In this document: piece after piece, positions 18,342 through 28,061 of the stretch
How positions within the stretch are numbered: the first letter of the stretch is position 1
Layout of the letters: each line of letters begins with the position of its first letter
DNA from: Anaerofilum sp. An201
GTDB taxonomy: Bacteria; Bacillota; Clostridia; Oscillospirales; Ruminococcaceae
NCBI RefSeq assembly: GCF_002160015.1
Contig: NZ_NFJT01000013.1
Span: 1-64,000, forward strand
DNA length: 64,000 bases
Reading direction: 5' to 3'
Position numbers and translations under genes: made by a program
The notes under the pieces: generated by a model
What the model was told of the DNA's origin: nothing
Database searches by the model: none
The model's input: the letters and a program-made list of their open reading frames with translations, nothing else

Positions 18342-19757
18342 ATGTCCCATAACCACCCCAACCTGCTGTACGTCTTTGCCGACCAGTGGCGGCGGGGCGC
18401 GATGGGCTGCGCCGGGGAGGACCCGGTGCTCACCCCCCGCATGGACGCCTTTGCCGCGTCGGGCGTGCGCTGCACCGCCTGCACCAGCACCTTCCCGCTC
18501 TGCTCGCCCCACCGCGCCAGTCTGTTCACCGGGAAATATCCGCTGTCGGCGGGTTTTTTCACCAACTGCAAGACCGGCCTGTCGATGCGACTGGGCGATG
18601 AGGAGTACGGTCTGGGCCAGGCGCTGAAGGACAGCGGCTACCAGACCGCCTACATCGGCAAGCTGCATCTGGACGAACCGGAGCAGAACCACTGCGCCGC
18701 CCCCGCCTCGGGCGCGCGGGACTGGGACGCCTACACCCCGCCGGGCGTGCGCCGCCACGGGTTTGATTTCTGGTATTCCTACGGCGCCTGCGACCGCCAT
18801 CTCCACCCCCACTACTGGATGGACACCCCCACGATGATCGAGGCCGACCAGTGGTCCCCCGAGCACGAGACCGATGTGGCCATCCGCTGGCTGGAACAGG
18901 CCGACCGCAGCCGTCCGTTTGCGGCGGTGATCAGCTGGAACCCGCCCCACAGCCCCTACGACCAGGTGCCGCAGAAATACCTCGACCTCTACCCCGAGGA
19001 CATCCCCTTCAAGGGCAACGTCGACCCCTCCAACGTCCGCCAGCACACCGGCGAAAAGGCAAACTTCGGGCCGGACGGGATGCGCCAGACGCTGCGGCAG
19101 TACTACGCGGCGGTGAGCGGGCTGGACGAGCAGTTCGGCCGTCTGCTGGACGCGCTGGACCGGCTGGGCCTTGCCGACAACACGGTGGTGGTGCTCTCGG
19201 CCGACCACGGCGACATGATGGGCAGCCACGGCCTGCTGGCAAAGCATGTGTGGTATGAGGAATCCATCGGCATCCCCTTTGTCGCGGCCGGTCCGGGCAT
19301 CGGGCAGGGGGTGTGCGGCAGCGTGCTGGGCAGCCAGGACCAGATGCCCACCCTGCTGGGCCTGCTGAATCTGCCGGTGCCGGCCAGTGTGGAGGGGATC
19401 GACTGCTCATGGGACATCCGCCACGCCGCCACCGACCCCGAAAAGTCCACCTTCCTGTGCGCCTGCCCGGGACGGGAGATCTTTTTGCAGCAATTTGCAC
19501 AGGCCGGCCTTGACCCCCGCGCCTACGGCTGGCGCGGCATCCGCACCGCCCGCTATACCTATGTGATCGACGCCGGCTATGCGCCGCAGAAAAATCCGCC
19601 GGTGCAGCGCCTTTTGTACGACCTCGAGGCCGACCCGCTCCAGCTGCATCCCACCGTGCTGCATTCCGCCGGCGAGCATCCGCAGGCGGCGCTGCTGGAA
19701 CAGCGGGTGGCCCAGTGGCTGCGGCAGAGCGGCGACGGCTTTCTGTACCATCTGTAA
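18342..19757 (+). CDS. Second formylglycine sulfatase (Cys type)
   Basis: A 471-residue sulfatase that is clearly different from the previous one. The formylglycine motif is CSPHR at residues 54-58 within PLCSPHRASLFTGK. Metal ligands appear in YVFADQW and LSADHGDMMGSHG. There is no signal peptide, so it is cytoplasmic. ATG 18342 has AAGGAGG 8 nt upstream; the frame is open farther back only because it overlaps the first sulfatase. Two non-identical sulfatases in tandem suggest a substrate with sulfates at two positions or on two sugars. Confidence 0.92.
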   Translation: MSHNHPNLLYVFADQWRRGAMGCAGEDPVLTPRMDAFAASGVRCTACTSTFPLCSPHRASLFTGKYPLSAGFFTNCKTGLSMRLGDEEYGLGQALKDSGYQTAYIGKLHLDEPEQNHCAAPASGARDWDAYTPPGVRRHGFDFWYSYGACDRHLHPHYWMDTPTMIEADQWSPEHETDVAIRWLEQADRSRPFAAVISWNPPHSPYDQVPQKYLDLYPEDIPFKGNVDPSNVRQHTGEKANFGPDGMRQTLRQYYAAVSGLDEQFGRLLDALDRLGLADNTVVVLSADHGDMMGSHGLLAKHVWYEESIGIPFVAAGPGIGQGVCGSVLGSQDQMPTLLGLLNLPVPASVEGIDCSWDIRHAATDPEKSTFLCACPGREIFLQQFAQAGLDPRAYGWRGIRTARYTYVIDAGYAPQKNPPVQRLLYDLEADPLQLHPTVLHSAGEHPQAALLEQRVAQWLRQSGDGFLYHL

Positions 19758-19768
19758 AGGAGAAACCT

Positions 19769-20923
19769 ATGGACCCGCTGAAAGAATTCCGGGGCATCGA
19801 CGCCCCCATCACCCGCATCGCCCTGTATAAATACGACATCTTCGCCACCAAGAAGTTCAGCTTCGGCACCTGGACCAGCCACCAGCACGTCTTTTTCTGC
19901 ATCGAGGCGGGCGACCAGACCGGATGGGCCGAGAACATCCTGGCGGTGAACCGCCCCGACGCCGTGCCGGACGAATGGGCCGCCTGTCTGGCCGAGCTGA
20001 AAGGCCGCAGCGTGACCGACGCGCTGGCCTTCCTGCGGAAAAAGATCTGCCTGTGGGAGGACCGCCTCACCGAAGCCGCCGAGGCCGCGCTGGTGGACCT
20101 GGCCGGCAAGCTCACCGGCCGCAGTGCGCGGCAGCTGCTGGGCCTTGGCGGCAGCGGCCCGGTGTGGGGGGCGTATGTCATCCTCAGCGACGACGCCGCC
20201 TTTGTGCGCGAAAAAGCCCGCTGGGCCTTGGAGCACGGGCGCAGCCGCTATATCAAGGTGAAGCTGTTCGGCAAGCCGGAGCTGGACCGAGAGGTGATCC
20301 GCGCGGTGCGCGAGATCTGCCCCCGGCCGGACACCTTCTTGCTGGGCGACGTGAACTGCGGCTACCGCAACGAGGGGGAAGAGCGCCCGGTGGAGGAGAT
20401 CGCATCCTCGCTGCGCGCGCTGTATGACGAAGGTCTCGACGCCTGCGAGGACCCCGCCTTCCTCGCCGCCGAGGAATGGGTGCAGCTGCAGCGGGCGGTG
20501 GGGCAGCTGGCCCTCATCCCCGACTACCCGCTGCGCCCGGCCTGCCGCTCCATCCATCGGATCCGGGAGGAGATGGGCGGATACTACAACATCCATCCCG
20601 GCTGCACCGGCTCGATCCTGGACGCCGCGGCGCTGGCCGGACGGGTGCGCCAGCTGGGCGCCGGGCTGATGATCGGCGACGACAGCCTGGTGGGGCCGGG
20701 CTGCGCGATCTGGCAGCAGCTGGCCGCCTGGCTGGAGGCCGACTGGGTGGAGGCCACCGAAAAGGAGGGCGAGTCCGATTTTTATTTCCGGGCAGTGCGC
20801 TCCCTCCCCACCGACAGCCGGCAGAATCCCATCCCGGTGCAGCCGGAAACGGCCGGTTTCGGCCTTGTGCTGGACGAGAGCGCCCTGCGCGAACAGGCCG
20901 CCGCTGTGCGGGAAATCCGCTGA
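19769..20923 (+). CDS. Enolase-superfamily (mandelate racemase/muconate lactonizing-like) enzyme
   Basis: A 384-residue enzyme of the enolase superfamily. The KxK motif that bears the catalytic lysine is Lys163-Val-Lys165 in YIKVKLFG. Probable metal ligands are Asp194 (LLGDVN), Glu227 (CEDP) and Asp252 (IPDYPL). Members abstract a proton next to a carboxylate and are sugar-acid dehydratases, racemases or cycloisomerases. It lies 11 nt after the second sulfatase and ends the importer/sulfatase operon, so it probably acts on a sugar acid released from the imported glycan. The specific reaction is unknown. AGGAG precedes ATG 19769. Confidence 0.8.
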   Translation: MDPLKEFRGIDAPITRIALYKYDIFATKKFSFGTWTSHQHVFFCIEAGDQTGWAENILAVNRPDAVPDEWAACLAELKGRSVTDALAFLRKKICLWEDRLTEAAEAALVDLAGKLTGRSARQLLGLGGSGPVWGAYVILSDDAAFVREKARWALEHGRSRYIKVKLFGKPELDREVIRAVREICPRPDTFLLGDVNCGYRNEGEERPVEEIASSLRALYDEGLDACEDPAFLAAEEWVQLQRAVGQLALIPDYPLRPACRSIHRIREEMGGYYNIHPGCTGSILDAAALAGRVRQLGAGLMIGDDSLVGPGCAIWQQLAAWLEADWVEATEKEGESDFYFRAVRSLPTDSRQNPIPVQPETAGFGLVLDESALREQAAAVREIR

Positions 20924-20941
20924 CATCTTCCTTTCCTTTTT

Positions 20942-20976
20942 CGCCCGTTCCGGCAGCTGCCGGGACGGGCATTTTT
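20942..20976 (+). terminator. Terminator of the importer/sulfatase operon
   Basis: A GCCCGTTCCGGCA/TGCCGGGACGGGC stem with almost no loop is followed by ATTTTTTCT, 20 nt after the stop of the enolase-superfamily gene. Confidence 0.85.
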
Positions 20977-21046
20977 TCTATTTTCCGCACGCGAAAAGGC
21001 AACCTGCACAGAGAGAACGGGCATGAATTGGAAAGGCAATCCAAAA

Positions 21047-21074
21047 ATAATACGCTTGACAAAAATAGTATTAT
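21047..21074. promoter_or_regulatory. Inverted repeat over a TTGACA upstream of the second LPXTG gene
   Basis: ATAATAC (21047-21053) and GTATTAT (21068-21074) form a perfect inverted repeat that flanks TTGACA (21056-21061). The position, 140 nt before the gene at 21215, suggests an operator, but no well-spaced -10 box is clear. The rest of the 20980-21214 gap holds no gene. Confidence 0.35.
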
Positions 21075-21214
21075 AAAATCCAGCAGCCCGGCGAATTATC
21101 GCAAAAAAATGTGTATAAAACAAAATTTTATATCTGTCCAGCCTGTGCAGAATACGCTATTCTTTTTATACAAAAGGCATTTTTGCCCAAAAAGCAAAAG
21201 GCAGGAGGAGCTGT

Positions 21215-24200
21215 ATGAAACGAAAGGGATTCGCGCAATGCAAACGCATCCTGGCGGGCACTGTCGCGGCGGCCATGCTGACCGGCTTTTGCCCGTTCAG
21301 CGTGCTGGCCATGCCGGCGGCCGAGCCGTCCGGGTATGTGATGCCGGCGCCCGCACAGGGGCAAAGCTACAACTTTGCGTCCGAGTACTCCAGCACACAG
21401 GGACCGGTGTGGTTCTACCGCTGGATGGACAAGGACACCGGCGCTTTGTCCGACATGACCTGGTCGTCCGGGAACAGCCGCTGGGAGGGCAACGACCACG
21501 GCGGGCACTGGATGCGCATTTTTAACGACGGCCTGATGTCCGGCAACGACGGATGCAGCGCCGTGATCGAGTGGGTGGCCCCGCAGGACGGCGTGGTGCT
21601 GGTGACGGCGGGCGCGCTGGACGGCAAGACCGCCGCCGGCGAGATCGCCATGGAGAGCGAGCGCACCGACCGCGACGGCGCCACCCTGCGCGTGGAGCAC
21701 AACGGCGTCACCATCTGGGGCGGCTGCTCCACCCAAAACAACCGCAAGCATCTGGCCTTCGACCCCATCCGCGTGGCGGTGAAGGCGGGCGATACGCTGC
21801 GCTTTGTGGAGAACGGCGACGGCGGCAACGCCGAATACAACAACGACCGCGTGTTCTGGAACCCCACCGTCACCTATGAGGCCGACGCATCCGGCGTGAT
21901 GCTGTCCGGCGCGCAGATGGTGTCGGGCGGCAGCATCCAGATGCAGGCGGCGAACCTGCCCGGCATCGCGCCGGAGGATGTGGCCCTCTACGCCTCGGTG
22001 AACGGCGCAGCCCGCACCGAGCGGGAGGTGACCGGTGCGAGCCTGGAAAACGGCACCCTGACGATTGATTTTGCACCCATCCGCGAGGAAAACGCCGCCG
22101 TGCAGCTGTTTGCTGTGGTGGGCGGCACCAGCGCGATGGTCTCCTACAACACCGCCGACTATCCCTCCCAGCTGGTGGAGGTGACCGCGTCGGTGCGGGG
22201 CGAGGGCGGCAGCATCTCGCCCGCCAGCGTGACGGTGGAGAAGGGACAGAGCGTCACCTTCACCATCACCCCCGACGAAGGATATTCCCTCTATCGCCTG
22301 TGGGTGAACGGAGAACTGCAGGACCTGTCTGCTGTGCAGGACGGCACCTTCGTGCTGGAGAACGTCCAGCAGGCCACCACCGTGCAGGCCGCCTTCTATA
22401 AGGAGGGCGAGGTGCGCGGCACCACCTACTATGTGGACGCTGCGAACGGCGACGATACGAGCAGCGGCACCAGCGAGGCCGAGGCCTGGAAAACGCTGGA
22501 CAAGGTGAACGCCACCACCTTCCAGCCGGGCGACCGCATCCTGCTGAAGGCCGGCTGCGTGTGGAACGGCTATCTGTGGCCGAAGGGCGAGGGCGATGAG
22601 CTGGACCCCATCACACTGGGCAAATACGGCGATGAAGCGCTGTATCCTGTCATCAACGGCAACGGCACCATGCCCTATGACTGGAGCAAGAAGGGAACCG
22701 ATCCCGCCTACACCCCGGCCGTGCTGCTGTGCGACCAGAGCAACTGGGTGATCGAGGATCTGGAAGTGACCAACAACTTCGACACCAAATATAATCAGAT
22801 CGGCATCCTGATCTACACCACCGGCCGCAACGGCGAGACCAGCAACGTCACCGTGCAGGAGTGCTATGTGCACGACGTGACGGCGGTGCAGTCCAGCAAC
22901 AAGGTCACCGGCGGCATCATCGGCGTCGGCTCCGATTTCTGGATCGACGGCAACCCGATGGAGGGCGAAATTCAGGCTGAATACGGCTTTGACGGCCTGT
23001 ACATCCTGAACAACCACGTCAAGAACGTGCAGAAAGAGGGCGTGCGCACCACCGGCAGCGGCACCCACTTCCGCAATACCCAGACCCATGAGGACGTTGT
23101 TTTCCGCGGCAACTACATCGAGGACATCTATGGCGACGGCATCGTGCTGGCCGAGGTGGGCCAGGCGGGCCTGGTGGAAAGCAACGTGGTGAAGAACGCC
23201 TGCAACGTGTCCGAAGCCAACTACGCGGGCGCCTGGAGCTGGCAGTGCAGCAACACCATTTACCGCTACAACGAGGTGTTCGGCATCGAGTACGGCTACA
23301 ACGACGGCGAGGCCTTCGACTTCGATATCGGCTGCAAAAACCACGCTTTTGTGTACAACTACAGCCACAACAACAAGGGCGGCCTGCTGCTGACCATGTA
23401 CGCCAGCCCCACCTACACCTTTGCCTACAACATCTCCGCCAACGACGGCAAGCCCAGCCAGGAGCTGTTCCACTGCGCCACCGGCGGCGACTACATCTAC
23501 AACAACACCCTGTACATCGGCAAAGGGACCTCCACCCACCTGTTCCACGAGGGCAACGTGGGCTTCTTCAAGAACAACACCGTGCTGGTGCACGGCGAGC
23601 TGCTGGACCTGTTCACCGGCAGCGGCAGCCTGAGCGAGTCCGGCGTGACCAACAACATCTTCTATCCCGCCTCTGTCACCGGCGGCATGAGCGAGGACGT
23701 GCTGGCGAACAACCTGGTGGTCGACCCGATGCTGCCCGGCGCTTCGCTGTCCACCGACGAGCAGTATGCCCTGTCCACCGGCCTGACCTATGAGACGATG
23801 GGCCGCGGCGAGGACTGGCTGGCCGGTCTGCGCGAGCGCGCCTCCATCTTCAAGCTGGCCGAAAACAGCCCGGCCATCGATGCGGGCACCCCCATCGAGG
23901 ACCCCAACTTCACCTTCACCGAGGACCTGTTCGGCAATCCGATCGTGGGCAACCCCGACATCGGCGCCCATGAGTTTGCGAACGATCCCGGCCCGGTGGA
24001 CGAGGATGTGAAAAAGCCCGAGAGCATCCGTCTGGACCAGACCGATCTCTACCTGCTCACCGGCGACAAGGCCGTTCTCACCGCCGAGGTGGGCCCGGCC
24101 GACGCGCTGGACACCAGCGCGGTGTATGAGAGCAGCAACCCCGACGTGGCCACCGTGCAGGCCGACGGCACCGTGCTGGCCGTGGCGCCCGGCGAGGCGA

Positions 24201-26827
24201 CCATCACCGCCCGCGCCAACGCGAACCCCGCCCTGACCGCCCAGTGCACCGTCAAGGTGTACCAGCGCAACGGCCAGACCTACACCCCGGTGAAGGACGG
24301 CTATGTCCGCGACAACGGCAAGAACGACGGCACCGCCGACAACATCTTTGTCAAGAACGACACTCCGGGCTGGTCCAGCAAGGGTCTGGTCAGCTTCGAC
24401 CTCACCGGCGCCGACAACGGCTTCGTGAACGCCGCCCTGCAGTTCTATGTGATGGAGGGCAAGAGCACCCCCGTGGAAGCCACCCTGTTCGCCATCTCCG
24501 GTGAGGGCTGGGATGAAGCCGGCATGACCTGGGACAACACCCCCACCGGCGGCGAGGAAGTGGCCAAATTCTCGGTGAGCAGCGCCGATACCGGCAAGGT
24601 CCTCTCGATCGACCTCACCAACTATCTGCACCAAAAGCTGGCCGACGGCCAGACCGACATCTCCTTCCGCATCGAGGTCACCGGTTCGCTCGGCTCAAAC
24701 AGCCAGTTCAAGCTGGCCAGCCGCGAGAACGTGGGCAATGAGCCTTCCATCGTGCTGTCGAACGATTCCGTCAACCGTGTGGAGAGCGTGCGGGTGGACA
24801 CCGCCGTGGGCGTGGCCCCGGTTCTGCCCGCCACCGTGCGCGCCACCGCGCTGGACGGCACCCAGTTTGACGCCGAAGTGACCTGGGACGCCATCGACCC
24901 CGCCAAATACGCCGCCGAAGGCCAGTTCACCGCCACCGGCCGCATCGACGGCTACAGCCTGCCGGTCACCGCGTCGGTGCGGGTATCCGATTTCATCATC
25001 GTATCGGTGGAAACCGTGCAGGTCTCCACCCCCGCGGGCGTGGCCCCGGTTCTGCCCGCCGAGGTGCAGGCCACCTACATCACCGGCAAGACCGCCCCGG
25101 TCGCCGTGGTGTGGAACACCGTCCCCGCCGACAGCTACGCCCAGCCCGGCGCCTTTGCGGTGGAGGGCAAGGCCGACGGCTTTGACGGCGCCGTGACCGC
25201 CGAGGTCACCGTCACCGACGCCGTGGCCGTGCAGGCGCAGCCCGCCTCCGCCAAGGGTCTGGCCGGATACGAGCCCATCCTGCCCGCCGAAGTGCAGGTG
25301 GAATACACCGACGGCAGCCTGCACGCCCAGAAGGTGGTGTGGGAAGCCATTCCCGCCGCCCAGTGGCAGCAGGCCGGCACCTTCGAGGTGAAAGGCACCG
25401 CGGGCAGCGTGGAAGCGGTGTGCACCGTCACCCTCTACGACGCCGTGCCCGAGACCGGCCTCGCGCTGGACAACCCGCAGGGCAAATACCCCGCCCTGCC
25501 CTTTGCGATCACCCTCACCGCCGGCGACGTCTCCTTCCAGCTGAACGCTGCGTGGGAGCCGGTGCAGCCCGCCCAGTACAACGGCAGCGAGGACTTCACC
25601 GTGCACGGCGTGGTGGCCGGCACCGACCTGCCCATCGAGGTGCTGGTGCGCCAGCAGCCCGCCGTGGACAATGTGACCGGCGAGAGCACCGCCGCCGAGG
25701 ACGTGAAGATCCAGGCCGCCCCCTCCGACAAAAACTTTGCCGGCGAGAGCACCCTGGTGGTGAAGAACGTCACCTACGACAAGAACTATAAGCGCGACAG
25801 CATCGTGAAATTCGACCTGTCCGATGTGGAGGGCGGCTGGCAGAACCTCACCGGTCTCACCCTGCGCCTCTACCTCACCGCCCGCGAGAACCGCGGCACC
25901 GAGAGCTACCTCAGCGTGTGGGCCTCCGGCTCCAACTGGAGCGAGGAGACCGCCACCTGGGACGGCATCACCCAGTCCGGCTACAAAAAGGCGCTGATCG
26001 CCGAGAATGTGCCGGTGAAGAACGACCAGGTGGGCAGCTACATCGAGATCGACGTCACCGGCGCGCTGCCCTACATTGAAAACGGCCTCATCACCTTCGC
26101 GCTGGGCATCGAGAAGAACCCCGACGCCGACCCCGAAGGCGACCACAGCGCTCTGACCTTCGCCGCGATGGAGTCCGGCGAGGCCACCGCGCCCAAACTG
26201 GCCTACACCAACCGCTACATCACCAGTCTGGAGACCCCCACCGCCGAGGTGGAGCCGGGCTGCCTGCCCACCCTGCCCGACACCGTGCAGGTCACCTACA
26301 GCGACGGCGAGACCGCACAGCTGCCGGTGGAATGGGGCGGCATGACCCATTCGATGTTCTCCCGTCCCGGCACCGTGTATGTGAACGGCACCGCGAATGG
26401 AGCGTATCTGCCCCTCACTGCGCAGGTCACCGTGAAATCCGCGCCCGCCGACAAGGCGCATCTGAACGATGTGATCCGCCAGGCCCAGGCACTGGATGAA
26501 AACGCCTACACCGACGCCAGCTGGAAGGTGCTGGCCAACGCGCTGAGCAAGGCGCTGGCTGTCCAGGCCAACGCCGACGCTGCCCAGCAGCAGGTGGACG
26601 ATGCTGCCGCCGCGCTGGAGAAGGCGATCGCCCAGCTGGAGAAGGTACCGGGTCCCAATCCTGATCCCGATCCCACTCCCACGCCGGTGCCCACCCCCGG
26701 CACCGATCCCGCCCAGCCGGACGGCTCTCTGCCCGCCACCGGCGATGTGTCCGCACCGTTTGTGTGGATGGCGCTGCTGGCCCTGAGCGCGGCCGGATAC
26801 ACCCTGCTGCGCAGACGCCGCAGCTGA
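21215..26827 (+). CDS. Secreted LPXTG-anchored multidomain beta-helix protein, probable polysaccharide lyase/hydrolase
   Basis: A 1,870-residue surface protein. Visible: signal peptide (about 1-32); jelly-roll-like region (about 40-300); InlB-type repeat (about 325-395); right-handed beta-helix (about 402-925) starting TTYYVDAANGDDTSSGTS; Big2 (about 930-1010); DNRLRE/CBM96-like module (about 1020-1180) with GYVRDNGKNDGT; several Big_4-like Ig repeats with VAPVLPA (about 1187-1485); a second DNRLRE-like module (about 1492-1667); another Ig repeat; FIVAR helices (about 1745-1812); Pro/Asp linker; LPATG at 1839-1843, membrane helix and RRRRS. It follows the sulfatase operon in the same direction but has its own start region. 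Substrate is unknown; the beta-helix could be a lyase, epimerase or glycosidase. Confidence 0.8.
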   Translation: MKRKGFAQCKRILAGTVAAAMLTGFCPFSVLAMPAAEPSGYVMPAPAQGQSYNFASEYSSTQGPVWFYRWMDKDTGALSDMTWSSGNSRWEGNDHGGHWMRIFNDGLMSGNDGCSAVIEWVAPQDGVVLVTAGALDGKTAAGEIAMESERTDRDGATLRVEHNGVTIWGGCSTQNNRKHLAFDPIRVAVKAGDTLRFVENGDGGNAEYNNDRVFWNPTVTYEADASGVMLSGAQMVSGGSIQMQAANLPGIAPEDVALYASVNGAARTEREVTGASLENGTLTIDFAPIREENAAVQLFAVVGGTSAMVSYNTADYPSQLVEVTASVRGEGGSISPASVTVEKGQSVTFTITPDEGYSLYRLWVNGELQDLSAVQDGTFVLENVQQATTVQAAFYKEGEVRGTTYYVDAANGDDTSSGTSEAEAWKTLDKVNATTFQPGDRILLKAGCVWNGYLWPKGEGDELDPITLGKYGDEALYPVINGNGTMPYDWSKKGTDPAYTPAVLLCDQSNWVIEDLEVTNNFDTKYNQIGILIYTTGRNGETSNVTVQECYVHDVTAVQSSNKVTGGIIGVGSDFWIDGNPMEGEIQAEYGFDGLYILNNHVKNVQKEGVRTTGSGTHFRNTQTHEDVVFRGNYIEDIYGDGIVLAEVGQAGLVESNVVKNACNVSEANYAGAWSWQCSNTIYRYNEVFGIEYGYNDGEAFDFDIGCKNHAFVYNYSHNNKGGLLLTMYASPTYTFAYNISANDGKPSQELFHCATGGDYIYNNTLYIGKGTSTHLFHEGNVGFFKNNTVLVHGELLDLFTGSGSLSESGVTNNIFYPASVTGGMSEDVLANNLVVDPMLPGASLSTDEQYALSTGLTYETMGRGEDWLAGLRERASIFKLAENSPAIDAGTPIEDPNFTFTEDLFGNPIVGNPDIGAHEFANDPGPVDEDVKKPESIRLDQTDLYLLTGDKAVLTAEVGPADALDTSAVYESSNPDVATVQADGTVLAVAPGEATITARANANPALTAQCTVKVYQRNGQTYTPVKDGYVRDNGKNDGTADNIFVKNDTPGWSSKGLVSFDLTGADNGFVNAALQFYVMEGKSTPVEATLFAISGEGWDEAGMTWDNTPTGGEEVAKFSVSSADTGKVLSIDLTNYLHQKLADGQTDISFRIEVTGSLGSNSQFKLASRENVGNEPSIVLSNDSVNRVESVRVDTAVGVAPVLPATVRATALDGTQFDAEVTWDAIDPAKYAAEGQFTATGRIDGYSLPVTASVRVSDFIIVSVETVQVSTPAGVAPVLPAEVQATYITGKTAPVAVVWNTVPADSYAQPGAFAVEGKADGFDGAVTAEVTVTDAVAVQAQPASAKGLAGYEPILPAEVQVEYTDGSLHAQKVVWEAIPAAQWQQAGTFEVKGTAGSVEAVCTVTLYDAVPETGLALDNPQGKYPALPFAITLTAGDVSFQLNAAWEPVQPAQYNGSEDFTVHGVVAGTDLPIEVLVRQQPAVDNVTGESTAAEDVKIQAAPSDKNFAGESTLVVKNVTYDKNYKRDSIVKFDLSDVEGGWQNLTGLTLRLYLTARENRGTESYLSVWASGSNWSEETATWDGITQSGYKKALIAENVPVKNDQVGSYIEIDVTGALPYIENGLITFALGIEKNPDADPEGDHSALTFAAMESGEATAPKLAYTNRYITSLETPTAEVEPGCLPTLPDTVQVTYSDGETAQLPVEWGGMTHSMFSRPGTVYVNGTANGAYLPLTAQVTVKSAPADKAHLNDVIRQAQALDENAYTDASWKVLANALSKALAVQANADAAQQQVDDAAAALEKAIAQLEKVPGPNPDPDPTPTPVPTPGTDPAQPDGSLPATGDVSAPFVWMALLALSAAGYTLLRRRRS

Positions 26828-26893
26828 ACCAATTGCCTTTCCTGTCCGCCGCCCCGGACCTGACCGCGGGCGGCGGCACAAAAACTCTCCACT

Positions 26894-26936
26894 GCAAAGC
26901 AGCCTTGTGCCCGGCAGGGTGCGGGGCTGCTTTGCT
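26894..26936 (+). terminator. Terminator after the second LPXTG gene
   Basis: The stem GCAAAGCAGCC/GGCTGCTTTGC has a loop of about 20 nt and lies 65 nt after the stop codon. The following TTGTCC also serves as the -35 of the next gene. Confidence 0.65.
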
Positions 26937-26964
26937 TGTCCGGGCGGCCGGTCTGCCGTATAAT
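26936..26964 (+). promoter_or_regulatory. Promoter of the SurA/PrsA-like lipoprotein gene
   Basis: TTGTCC (26936-26941), a 17-nt spacer and a perfect TATAAT (26959-26964) lie 30 nt before the start codon at 26995. Confidence 0.8.
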
Positions 26965-26994
26965 GGACCTATCACCACAAAAAGGAGAACCAAG

Positions 26995-28017
26995 ATGAAG
27001 CGTTTTTGTCTGGCCGTCCCGCTGGCGGCCGCTGTGCTGCTGGGCGGATGCTCCGGCGGCGACACGGTGGCCCATCTGGACGGGCATCCCGTATCGCTGG
27101 AGGAATACCGCCAGTATGCCTACGACTCGATCTCGCTGGTATCGGCGGAATATAACCGCACCTATGGCGCCGACCCCAACGCCGCCGACTTCTGGACGAC
27201 CGCCTACGACGGCGTCACCCCGATGCAGACGCTGCTGGAAAACGCCGATGAGGCGATGCGGCAGGCCAAGGGAGTGCAGGCTGCGGCGGTGGAACTGGGT
27301 CTTTTGACCGAGGAGCAGATCAGCTGGGAGGGCCAGCAGGAGGCGTTTGAAACCGAAAACCGCACCAGACTCGAAACGCTGGAGGCGGGCGGCATCGTCT
27401 ATGGACCCGAACAGCTGACACTGGCGCAGTTCTGCTCCTACTGGCAGAGCGCGGTGCAGCAGCAGGTGGAGGACCTTCTGTACCAGAACGCCCAGCCCAC
27501 CGAGCAGCAGCTGCGGGACTACTACGACGAGCACGCCGCCGAACTGTCTGCCCGCAACTTCACCGCCGAGGCCGATTTCTACTATTGGCCGGCTGGAGAG
27601 AGCGACACCGCGGCGCAGGAGCTGGTGCAGATTCTGGCGCAGGGCACCCAGCAGCAGGCGGCAGCCGACGAACTGGCTGCCCGCACCGGTCTGGAAACCG
27701 GCTGGCGGCAGGAGACAGTGAACACCCGCGAGATGGGCAAGGAGGACCAGGCCTACACCCAGACGGTGCAGCTGCTGGCCGACTGTGCATTGGACGAGGT
27801 GACCGGTCCGCTGTACGCCGAGGGGATGGAGGTGTGGATCGTGCCGCGCAGCCGCCAGAACGAGGAGATCGGCAGCTTCGAGGAGGCACAGGCCGAGATC
27901 GAGGACCTCTGGCGCACCGAGCAGGCGCAGAACCAACTGCAGCAGATGCTGGACGGGCAGACCTGGAAGCCCACCGCGCTGCACGACAAGCTGACGATTG
28001 AGCAGATCCGCCCGTAA
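26995..28017 (+). CDS. Lipoprotein with SurA/PrsA-like fold (foldase-like)
   Basis: A 340-residue lipoprotein: the signal peptide ends in LLGGC (lipidated Cys 19). The body has a SurA-N-like helical part (HLDGHPVSLEEYRQYAYDSI), a central Gln/Glu-rich region and a possible degenerate parvulin-like region (about 180-280). The C-terminal helix carries the pattern EEAQAEIEDLWRTEQAQNQL seen in PrsA-type chaperones. It probably helps fold secreted proteins such as the LPXTG enzyme upstream. Peptidyl-prolyl isomerase activity is uncertain because key parvulin residues are not obvious. It is monocistronic with its own promoter and terminator. Confidence 0.65.
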   Translation: MKRFCLAVPLAAAVLLGGCSGGDTVAHLDGHPVSLEEYRQYAYDSISLVSAEYNRTYGADPNAADFWTTAYDGVTPMQTLLENADEAMRQAKGVQAAAVELGLLTEEQISWEGQQEAFETENRTRLETLEAGGIVYGPEQLTLAQFCSYWQSAVQQQVEDLLYQNAQPTEQQLRDYYDEHAAELSARNFTAEADFYYWPAGESDTAAQELVQILAQGTQQQAAADELAARTGLETGWRQETVNTREMGKEDQAYTQTVQLLADCALDEVTGPLYAEGMEVWIVPRSRQNEEIGSFEEAQAEIEDLWRTEQAQNQLQQMLDGQTWKPTALHDKLTIEQIRP

Positions 28018-28061
28018 CGCCGGCGGAAATCAAAATCCACCGCATAACAGCATAAAAACTG

